DNA of 64,000 nt from positions 145,134,127-145,198,126 of the forward strand of contig NC_134833.1 of assembly GCF_004210375.1 (NCBI RefSeq). Direction: 5' to 3'. The translations under genes were made by a program, and so were the position numbers. The notes under the pieces were generated by a model. The model was not told where the DNA came from and searched no databases. It was given only the letters and a program-made list of their open reading frames with translations. Of this stretch, positions 13,186-25,100 are shown piece after piece; the stretch's first letter is position 1; the number at the start of each line of letters is the position of its first letter. This DNA is from Tachypleus tridentatus (taxonomy: Eukaryota > Arthropoda > Merostomata > Xiphosura > Limulidae).

Positions 13186-16100
13186 CTGAGTATTTGGAGA
13201 GTTGGACAAATAAATAGCAGATTGCTTTTGATTATAATATATGCAATGTACTGTATGACACACCTTATCCAATCACAATACTGAGTTATATACACATCTA
13301 TTCAAAACATTTGGTATTATACACGTCTTGGCTACACCTACGTAAAAGACTGGTTCTGATACACACCTCCATTCATGTAGCACCTTTTCCCAGTTTTGTG
13401 CTGCCTTCTATATGCATAATGTTTTTCTCACCAGTAGCCTTTTCCTATGCTGTTCTTATGTTGTAACACAAGTTCCACCAATAAGAGTGTAACATACCCT
13501 CCTAGCACAACTGACACTGTTCAGTAATTCTTCATTTCTCAGTTTGGTACTGGCATGTTTAGACAGGTATCTCTTTCTGCTTGTGTGAGTGATTTAAAGA
13601 TTTTCACTTCATTTTCTGACAACATTTTTGAAATTACTTAGTTTGTGCAAGGAGTATTTTAATTAATTTTTCCTTCTTTCCATGTTATAAACTCAGAGGG
13701 TCATATTAATACAACTTTGTCTAGTGTAATCCATAAGATTATATTCACTTACAGACCACACTTAGTTTTTCTAATGTTATGTGTTAGCAATAATGCACTA
13801 AGAGTTGGAGTCCATGTGTAGTGTGGTACTTCTTCTGACTCGAGGACATATTGTTTCCTCACCCATGGATCTAACTTACAAATATAGTGATTTTGGTAGC
13901 CTTATTCCTCCATTTGCTGTTGCTGCACTTTCTCAGTGCATTTAATGGAGAATGAATGGTAGAAAACCAGATATCCCGAGCAAGGATTCACTGATTGTGC
14001 AGTTTCCACTGAAGAAAGGAAATAAGAAATTCCATGGAAGCCCGAGCCTCAAAAGCCAACACTTTTTATGCAGTGAGATAGGTAGGTAGGTATTCAATGT
14101 TTATTGGCACGAAGCTACAAGGCTATCTGTGCCAGACAAGATGTGGTACAGTATAGGTATAGGGCAATAAGGTAAAAAGTAAAATTATGAACTGCCAGGA
14201 AGACTGAAGCAAGAAGTACACCCTTGCTGACATTTACCTGAAGTTGGCCTTTCGAATCCTGGGTTCAGTTCAAAAGAAAAGTAAAAACTGAAATGTGTAA
14301 AATTAAGACTTGCCAGGAAGACTGAAACATCAAGATCGAAATTGCAGTCAGTCACCTGAAGTTGGCCTTTCCAGTTCTGGGTTCAAGTCAAAATAAAAAC
14401 TGAAATGTGTAAAAGAAATTGTGTTAAAACACTATATAGTACAATAAAAAAACCTTAATTAAGTGTAAAAGACCAATGGCTCTTAAAAATGTAAAAACAT
14501 GGGCCAAAGTCAAGGGCAAACCCGCCTTACAAATATCTTTAAAGTGGTATCGTCATTCTAGGTTGTAACGCCGGCATGATAATAAAATGTGGATGATTGT
14601 GATCTGAGTGCCATGTAGACCAACAATGGTGCAGCAGTTCCAGATAAAAGGAAGTGGTGGATTAAAATGTGACCAATGCATAACCTTGCCAAAACAACCT
14701 CCTCTCTTCGATCCTTACAGAAGCAAGAGGGCAAAGGACCAAGAGAAGGTTTCATTTGAAAAGCTTGTTATGGTATTGCTCATTCCGGGTTGCCTGCCAT
14801 CTGGTGTACAGTCTGGATTTGAAATCTGGACCATAGTCCATGTATAGAATGGGCACTGGGATGATTCAGAACAGACAGACTTTGCTGCTCTGTCGGGCCA
14901 GCTAATTCCCACAAATACCAACATGACCTGGTATCCAAAAGAATTGGACAGAGACAGATGAGAGAGAAAGATGGGCCAGTTTGTTTTCAGTATTGATGAG
15001 AAGAAGGTGGTGACTATCATGGAATGATTCCAGGGCCAATAGACAGCTGAGTGAGTCCGTATATATTGTACAATTTGTATATTGCATCATTTCAATATGA
15101 TTTAGGGCAAGACAGATGGCATACAATTTGGCAGTGAAAACAGAAACTGCAGGGGGAGTCTGTGTGCCACAATTGAACTGTCACAAACCATGGCTGAGCC
15201 TACTGAGTCACCCGATTGGAAATATCACTCTTTCTTTGCTGAAAATCTTTCATATGATCCATCCATTCCTATATATACAGATAGTCCAGATTTTCAGTTA
15301 TTAAAATGTGTGGTCCATTGTGGTTGGAAAACACAACTCCAGGTAGGATGCTGTGGTAAGGATCAAAGTTTGGAAGCATACATTAGAGACAGTTGCAAAC
15401 AGCGAATATATAAAGAGGGTTCATGAGATTCCACATACCAACTTTGCACGGAGATGTACGAAAAGCTCCAATGCAAAACCGAAGCCCCTGGTGATGGACA
15501 GGATCCAACATTTTTAGTACCAAAGTTCTGGAAGAACCATAAACCACAGACCCATAGTCAAGTTTGGATCAGATGAGGGCACGATAAATTTTAAGCATGG
15601 AGTATCGATCTGCTCCCCAAGAAGTAGAAGAGAGGGCACAGAGAATGTTCAATGCTTTTAGACATTTGAAACGAAGTTGCCTGATGTGCAATGTAAAATT
15701 TAATTTACAATCAAATGTATGACCTAATAACTTTGCCTCAGGGACGACAGGTAGTACATCATCATCAAGATGGAGTTCTGGATCTGGGTGGATTCCCTGT
15801 TTGTGGCAGAAATGTATAAAACGGTTTTAGAGAGTGAAAGTTTAACACCATTTGTCGTGGTCCACTTCAGTATCTGACTGACTGCAGTTTGTAGCTGCCC
15901 TTCAATGAACCTCATGTTTGATGATGGCATGAGATGTAAAAGTCATCAACAAAAAGACTGTTTGCAACTGTAGGGGGTAGCTGATCACTGATGGCATTAA
16001 TCTTTATAATGAAAAGTGTGACACTCAGAATACAGTTCTGAGGGACTCCAAGTTCCTGTGGGAAAAAATGAGAAAGTGTTGAGCCCACACAGACTTGGAA

Positions 16101-19100
16101 TTGGCGCTTCATTAAGAATTGCTGGATGAAAATGGGTAAGTTTCCAGGCAATCCATACGAGTGAAGGTCTCGTAAGATGGCATATCTCTATGTTGTATTG
16201 TAGGCTTTTTCTAAATAAAAAAAAAACAGTAACAAAATGTTGTCGCCTTAGAAAGACTTCTCTGATTGATGTTTCAAGGTGAATTAAGTGGTCTATCGTA
16301 GAGCGTTGTCTTCGGAAACAACACTGAGTGGGTGAGAGGAGGTTGTTTGATTCAAGAAACCAATCAAGGTGGGCATTGATTATCCTCTCTAAGGTATTAC
16401 AGAGACAACTTGTCAAATTGGTAATTTGAAGGAATCACTGGATTATTCCCAGGTTTCAGAATAGGGAGTATGATAGCTTGTTGCCAAGCATCTGGATAAA
16501 CATTTTCCTGCCATGTCTGATTAAAGGCAGTTTAGAGAATGGTGAGAGAGTTTTGGGAGAGGTAGTGTAACATCTCATAATGTATATTATCAGGTCCAAC
16601 TGATGTATTGCCAGACCGATGAATAGCAAGTTTGAGTTCCATCAGTGTAAGAGGGCAGTTGTAGTCATAGGAATGGTCAGTTAAAAAGGAAAGAAGCAGA
16701 TGCTTTGCCTATGTTTCAATGGCTAAAAAGGAAGGGGATAAGTTTGAAGAGCTAGATACATGAGAGAAGAAGTCCCCAAGAGTATTGGCAATGCTCTGCG
16801 CATCTGCAACTTCATGGCCATCAGATATTAAGATAGAGAGGGGGGCAAAAGTATATCTTCCACTCACCCTTCAGATCTTATCCCATATAACATTTGTGCT
16901 GGTGGTTGAAGAAATGCTGGAGGTGTATTTAATCCAAGATTCCTTCTGGCTTTGACATCTAACTTGCCAAGAGTGTGCATGGGCTTGCTGAAATGCAATG
17001 CAATTTGATAGCATGGGGTATCTTCGAAATTTATCCCAAACACGCTTCTGAGTTTTCAGTGTTATAGAACAGGCAGAATTCCACCAAGGGAGGGGATGCT
17101 GTAGGGAATATGTTGAGGTTTTAGGGATGCATCAAGTAGCAGCTTGTATAATACTGTTGGTTTCTGCTGCTATACAATCATCTTTGGATAATTTACATAA
17201 GATGGCAGGATCAAGTTCCAAGAGGGTAGTGAAAGAAGGCCAGTTGACCTGGACCAACTTCCACTGAGGTACATGGGTCGGGTGGTACCGATCACAGCTA
17301 ATCTCTCATGAGATGATGGGAAAATTATCACTACCTCATAGATTAATGTCAACCTCCCAGGAAAAGTGAGTGAGTAGCTAAGGGGAACAGACAGAAAGAT
17401 CTATAGCTGTAAATGACTGACTAGATGTATGAAAATGTCTGTAAGAGCCAGTACTGAATAGAGCCAAGTTGTGATTCAGGAGCATATGCTGTATGGCACA
17501 CCCTCTCTTATCAATACGGGAGCCACCTCAGAGGGGAATATGCCCATTGAAATCTCCTAAGATACCAGGAGATCTTGGTATAAAGATAATACTTTATTTA
17601 TTAACAAGGTCTGATTAATTATAATGCATTTTAGGTGTAAGGTATAGAGAGCAAATAGTGATGGTAAAACCCAAGGAGACACGGATGGCTACAGCCTCCA
17701 AGGGTGTGATCAACCAGCAATGCAACTCCTCCATGTCCCCGTCCTACACATAGCCTGTCATTCCGGTATAATGAAAAGTGGCAGATAGTAACTGTATTTG
17801 TAGGCTGTAGAAATGTTTCCTGCAAAGAAAGTCATATGAGATGATAAAAGTCAATCAGATCATTGATGTCGGTCACATTTGATTGGAAACTTGGACAGTT
17901 CCATTGGATTAGTGTGGCCATGTGTAATTATTTCAGAGGAGAAGACGGTAGAGAGTCCTTCTGCTTATGACCATGTTTTTTTTGTTTTTTTTTATTGGAT
18001 GTGGGTCTATCACCCTCTATGGATCCTGCTCAAGCTCGAATGATCGAGTCTGAATTTATCGGTACATGTACTAATGATTGAGGGCACGGACGAGTTGTTT
18101 GTTTAATTTTTGGGGTATCAAGAGAGGGAGACTCCATGGAAACATCTTGATTTGAAGAAGGTGAAATTTGGCAATGACTGGAAGGTGTGGTCAGGACAGA
18201 GATGGAAGAAGAAACTGATTCGTGAACTGTGTTGATTTTGGGAAGTGTTTCATTAAGATTTGCTGGTGAAGATTGTGTAGGGGATAGGGCAAGGTCTGTT
18301 TGGACTCCTACTGTAATAGTAGAACAGGTTACAGCAGCAGAAGTTCTGGTAGGAATAGGAAATAATAATTTTTGAGCCTCTGTGTACGTGAGATTGTTAA
18401 CTGTCTTGAGACATTGTACTTCTTTTTCTTCTACTCATTTAGGGCAAGAGATAAAATAAGAAGGATGCGTACCATTACAGTTTATACAATGTGGTTCGAG
18501 TTGGCATACGGTGGCATTATGGTCTTTACCACCACAACGGGCACAGGTCAAGGAACCATGGCAAGATTGTTTTGAATGACCAAATCGTTGACAATGGAAA
18601 TATCATATAGGATTTGGAATATAAGATCGTACCTTACAATTCAGATGTCCTGCTTTTATTGTGGTGGGAGGACTTGGTACAGTAAATGTTAGTATTAGAA
18701 CATTTGTTGGTTCCAGAATTCCATCCTCTCGAGTGAAGATTTGGCATACTGCTGTGACACCTTGGCTGGTGAGACCCACGAGGATGTCTGATTTGGGGAC
18801 AGTCCATAAATCTCTTTCAACTATGACTCCTCTAGAAGTATTCAAAGTGGAATGAGGAGTAACTTCAATGGGTATGCCCCCAAGGCCTTTGATGTCAGGA
18901 GGAGTTTGGAATGCTGTGATGAAGATGTTTCCACCAAGGTGTCTCCCAAACGTAGCATTTTTACCGATTTAGGGGAGCCAGCAAGCCCTTATGAATAAAA
19001 AATGGGGACATGTGCCCTAGAGGTTTGTCACTTACGGAATGCAAAATTAGGAATTGCAGGACAGATTCATCAATGCATGGTCGTTTTCTAGTAGTCAAGT

Positions 19101-22100
19101 TTTTCTTGGTGGTTTCAAGTTGTGTTATTTTTTTGTTTTAGGAGTATCCATAATAAATAGAAAATATTTCAGTGTCCACTTACCCCACCCACCATGGAGC
19201 CCTACAAGGGGATGCACTACAGTGCCTTAAGGGCACTGCAGTGACGCCAGGGTTTCATGAGCACTATACCCGAACACCAGTGTCAGACACAATGTCCACA
19301 ACACCCGTTGTGAACGTCCTATGCTGGTACTTAGTTGACCCTTGCCCAAATGGTCTAGCTGATTGATCCTGGGGGGCCACCCCAAGACAGCCCGTTTACA
19401 GGAATTCAAGGCCAAACTGGTGTGTTGGAGTTGGACCCCTCAACCACAGAGGAGGAAAGGACCAAAGAAACTTCAGTGGAGCAAACCACACTGCCAGCAA
19501 GTTTGTACTTGCATTTAAATCCACACTATAGGACCACTTAAGATTTCTTTGCAATATTTTACATTTCATGGTTACCCATTACATTGTCTTTAGGTGTTGT
19601 ATCACTCCAGGCTCTCCCAACATGTTTTCAACCCCCTTCCCCCATTCTTCTAATGGAATACAGGGAGTCAGTTACCACTTACCAGCTCTTAGCTGTTTAG
19701 GTAGTGAACCATGAAAGCTTCCTTCAAAGTGTAACCAATTCCACTCAGTAGAGAGTAGGGCAGTGAACTTCCCTCTACCATGAAATGGATGAAAGATTCC
19801 TGAAGATGACCCACCCTATTAATATAGTACATCTCTCTGATTGGACTTCCCCCCCCCCTTCCCTCTTACCACTTCCTAGGTGTTGGTTCTCAGGCACTTT
19901 GGTGTTGGATAGGCACAGGACCAGCCAAAAAAATAAGTTTTCACTCATATGGTTGGTTAGTGTTATGATATAAAAAGTCTTTGTAGTGTAGGTATTAATT
20001 TATTTATTTTGCAAGTTAATATTTCATGATTGTTTACTTTACTTTATAAGAGATTTAAAACAGATGATTGTTGGAAATTGTGTCTATAATTCATTGATGT
20101 TGAGACTATCAAATGTTGTGTGCAACACACTGACATAAATAATACAGATATTTCCAGAAAGCAGGCAGACAATTAAGTGATGAACATCCAAAGAAAGTGA
20201 GACAACCAGAAAGAGCAGACACAAAGACAAAATAAAGAAGAGGCCAGAAAATGGTACGTGAAAGTATGGCCAAAGAAAAGGTTAAAAATGGAAGTTAAGT
20301 TAAATTAGCTTAATAGTTAATATGTTAAAGTGAAATTAACAATATTTTTACACCTTAGGAGAATAATTTGTTTCATCAAAGGGTGTTCTAAAGCAATTGA
20401 ACCTGTTTGTGGAAATTGACAAAAAGCAGACAATTACTGGAAGTTCTGAATACAACTTCAGTTAGTCAGGCACAGTAAGTGAATTATACACAGAATGCTA
20501 GTGCGGTAGAAATATAGAAAGGAAATTTGGTTTGTCAACTGAATTTTTAAAGCAATTGAATAGGCTTAAGTAGACTTTTGACAAGAACAAGAGATATATA
20601 TATATATAGTTTATGATATACCTATAATCTCTATAGTGTAAAGAAAAAAAGGAAAAACTGGAAAGTCAGAGAGAAAGAACAAGAGTACTTGTTCTGAAAA
20701 GATATATTATTTTGAAAACAAGTGGAGTGTATGCTGTTCATATAACACTGAATTTATCACCAAAAAGTCACAGACACCTACTGTAGAAGACTCCTAGACC
20801 CACAGTGCATGTTTGGAATATTAAGAAGTATAAGTGAAAACCTTTTTTTAATTGGCAACTCATCAATATAACATCTGATAGTAAGGACCTTTCTCCTACC
20901 ATGAATTGGACAAAGAAATGGATTAGATTTGACTCACCACATATGCTTTCCACCATCCTACTGTTGCCTACCACTTCAGTGTAGGTTCCTGTACATGGTG
21001 AGGGGACCTCCAAGAAAAGATTCTGTATTTTCAGTTTACCTCTTGTATATGAACATACCCCTAAGTGTTTGCCATGTGCAGTGACCCATGAAGGGGAGGA
21101 GAATATCTTGGTGGTTAATGGGTCCAACCCCAACATGCCATTTTGACCTTGAATTCCAGTAGACAAGTACCCTCCTAGGGTCAATCAGCTGGTCTTATTG
21201 GACTAGAGTCAAAAGTGTACCATTGTTGGGAGTTCTGAATGGGTTTTGTGAACATTATGTCTGATGGTGGTGTTTGGTTATAGTGCTCATGAAACCATGG
21301 TGTTGCTGCAGTGTCCTTGTTTGACATTGTAGTGTCCCCCCTCATAGGATTTCATGGTGGAGTGGGGTCAATGGGCACTGAATCTTCCTCTATTTATTAT
21401 GAATCTCTGTTACACCATCAACACCAATGTCAGATCCTATACCTTACTCAACTTTTAGCCCTTCATTCTTTATCTGACAAATCCTCAGGGCAAATATTTC
21501 CGTTTTTTTCAGAAGAGATTAGAGAGAGAGACTTGCTGGCTCTCCTAAATTCATCAGGAAGGTATGTTCTGGGAACATTTTGTTGGAAACATCTGTACCA
21601 AAACACCCTGAACTCCTGAGTTCTAAGGCCATTGAGGTTACTCCCCATGCTACTCTGAATTCCTCCTAAGGAGTGACTGTTGAGAAGAATTTGAAGAACA
21701 TCTTTGAGTCAGAGTTCTCCACTGGTTTCTTCAGCCAAGGCATTTCTGCTGCATGCTGTATCTCCACTTGCAAGGACAGAATTATGCTGCCAACCATGTC
21801 TTAATTTTGATGTTTATATGCCACATCCACCTGCCTCTTTCAAGACCTCTTTCCAGTGCCAGTAGTTCAAATATTCAAAGGTATTGTGTCAGACACTCCC
21901 AGTTAGAAGTACTGTCTTCTCTTTGCCAAACATCTTTCAAACCATTCTTCCATTCCTGTTTCTATGAATGTTTCAAAATCAGATGACTCTGTGAGACGTG
22001 CCATGGTTTGTTGTAGCTTGGTGGTTGCTCACAGGATCCTCTCTATAGTTCCTATCTTCACTGCCAAGTTGTATGCCACTTTTCTTACCCTGGATCACAC

Positions 22101-25100
22101 AGAACTTATGCAGTACACCAATTGTAGTATTTACAGTGACTCTCTTAACTGTCTACTGGCCCTGGAATCACTTAGCATTAGTTTCACCTTGTTCTTGTTG
22201 AGATTCAGAAATGCCGAGCACATTTTTCTCTATCTTTTATTAGTATCCACACACAACACTGGTTATTATACACATCTTCACACAACACTGGTTACTACAT
22301 GCTTTCTTACACACAGTGTAGATTATTAGGCAAACAATATCCATGTACAAATACAGGTATTAGACACACCTTATCCAAGAACAACATGGGTATGCCAGTA
22401 TTAAATGCATTTTATATAAACATACACACCATACCTTGTATTAAATTTACTTTATTTATACATTGCAGGCCAAGATTTAGACATACCTTATCCACAACCC
22501 ATGAAATATCGATGCTTGGTATACCAGCATAAAAAGCAAAAGGTGAGTGATCAGAGCCTGAGCTTAAAGTACGAACCCTGGAAGAGAAAAGGAGATACAA
22601 ATATTATATGTCAGATTTAATTATCAGTGCCAAGAATTCATTGGGGTAAAACAATAATAAAAACCTTACTAGTATTTAGTTGACTACCTGATCCAATAAC
22701 TAAATTTTCAAAATGTGAACAGCTTCAGTGTAATCACAGAATCTCTTACAAGAAAAAATACAGAATTAGTGATTAACTAATTGGGTTGGAAATTTTGATG
22801 GAGAGAACAGATTCAATACATCTTTACCAGATTTAATATAAAAGATTTCATTGTATAAAGAAAATGATGTTTTGGTAACATTTGTTAGAAAATAAGACTA
22901 GGTACTAAACAAAATTAGAGTAAGGTTTGTGTAAGTTTGTTATATTTTACTTTTCTTACACTTCACACATGTTCCATGTAATTTACATTTAATATTCATT
23001 TTGATAAAAAAAACTTATTAGTCAAAACTGTTAATATGAACAGTTAACATACAACTGATTATTATTTTACATTTGCAAGAATGTATTAGAATTGTCATAT
23101 ATGAGCAAAGTCATAAATGTCTCATGCTTGGGCTTCTGTGGGCAAACTTTTCATTATATTAAATTAATAATGAAATAGAACCTACTTCCCTATAGTGACC
23201 TTAATCCCACCTTTTCTTGGTGTCAACAGGTAATATTTTAGGCCAAGAATTTTTACACCTAAATGGCAACTATGTAGAATTAGCATGTTTGGTGACGGAG
23301 ATTGCAAGTCAAGTGCTCTAACCATCAGGCCCGAATAATGAAATGGAACTAATGTCTAATAACAAACTCTGTGAGTAAAGATGTTATACATTAAACACAC
23401 ATTTTAAACAGTATTTTATATTTTTTTCTCATAATTCTAATATAATTATACTCAGGGGTGGATTAAGGTCCAGGTCCAGGCTCAAAAAAGAATTATGAAA
23501 TTTAATTTTACTTTATTTGGATCATAATAAGGCCCATTTCACCCTTAATTTGCCACTGATTTTATTCACTTACAATAAGCTCTATAAGTAATAAATAACA
23601 TTGTTTTTTACACATTGTTTCGAGAAACATTTTAGGTGTGTTGATTTATTTTGCTGAATAATGTACAAGTTTTTGCAACTTTTCTTCAATACCAGACATT
23701 TATGTAAACAACAGACAACTGTAAAAGAATACACAAAACTACAAAAAGCGCCTCAAAACTTTTCCCATAATGGCTCGAACCAAAATAATTTTCTCAGCTT
23801 TTGACCCATCCCTTTAACACTATTTTTGTTGGCTGCTGTAAAGAACAGTATTATTCAATGTAACAATACCAGATATATGTACATGTCAAAGTCGGTTCGT
23901 CTGCAATACCTAAACACGTAGTACAGGAAGTATTTAATAACACTAACCTTTGACACACATTTATTTCTGTATATGAATGTAATGAACGTTATCTTAGGTA
24001 AACCACTAAGTACAAATATTCCTTTATCTCCTTACCTTGGTTCTTTTTCATCACCCATACCATCACTGTGGTAATCTTTCCATGTGTCATATACAGACTT
24101 CTCAGGGCTTCCTGGATCTTCTACCTATTTAGGAAATTCACATTAATGAAAAACATTATTGTGTAACTGAGAAATTACTACTACCAACAAAATTATATAG
24201 GGTAAGACAACCTTGTAGTTGTTTGTTCTGTATAGCATCTTGTAACTCTAAAATCTAACAAATAACCAGAATATATTGGTTTGGGGATAATTAACAAGTA
24301 CACCAGTTGTTGACCTCTAAACCTAAAATTTTAAAAACTAAGTAAAATAAAGATAAAATAGTGACTCTACATAAGACAGTCATCAACGTTACTATTACTA
24401 GTTCTAAAAATTAATACACTGCCTTAGTTATTTGCATAGAGCAACAGAACTGTTACATATTCTCTCTACTATACAAACAAAAGGAACACATTAAACATAG
24501 TACCTTAACTACAGTTATCTTCTCTAATTCTTTTGTTTGTTTGTTTTTGGTATTTCGCACAAAGCTACTCGAGGGCTATCTGTGCTAGCCGTCCCTAATT
24601 TAGCAGTGTAAGACTAGAGGGAAGGCAGCTAGTCATCACCACCCACCGCCAATTCTTGGGCTACTCTTTTACCAACGAATAGTGAGATTGACTGCCACAT
24701 TATAACACCCCACGGCTGAAAGGGCGAGCATGTTTGGCGCGATCTGGATGTGAACCCGCAACCCTCAGATTACGAGTCGCACACCTTAACACGCTTGGCC
24801 ATGCCAGGCCATCTTCTCTGAAACTAATAGTACAGATACAATAATAAACAGTGTATGCTTTCACTTGGGATGTTTGTTGTATGTACTGTTAGCTCTTTGG
24901 AGAATTAATTAATAGTTAAACAATTTTCTTTGGAAATTACATCATTTAAAGGCCCCAATAACCACAGTTTTTATGTCATATATCTAGTAAATATACTTTT
25001 TTTGGTACTGAATATGTGTTATCAAGAAGATATCTTTTATGTGCACTTAAGAAATTTAAATTTTGTATATCCTTAAGAATTTATCTAAACATTTTATATG

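Larger units (their letters stand above)
14079..19500 (-). mobile_element. Decayed non-LTR retrotransposon (I/Jockey-type LINE with RNase H), copy 1
   Basis: Read on the minus strand this is a nearly complete LINE in intron 13: a 5'UTR-like part (about 19500-19150), a Gag-like ORF with CCHC knuckles (about 18900-18430), an APE-type endonuclease (about 17900-17170), a reverse transcriptase (about 16900-15500), an RNase H domain (about 15180-14840), a 3'UTR with a tandem duplication, and a terminal (TACC)n tract at 14079-14092 in place of poly(A). Every domain is cut by stops and frameshifts. An RNase H domain and a non-poly(A) tandem tail suggest an I-like clade. The clade call is inference. 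Confidence 0.85.

Noticed and set aside
14079-22250. Endogenous retrovirus or LTR element
   Set aside because: There are no long terminal repeats, protease or integrase. The APE endonuclease, RT and RNase H order and a TACC tail are those of a non-LTR element.
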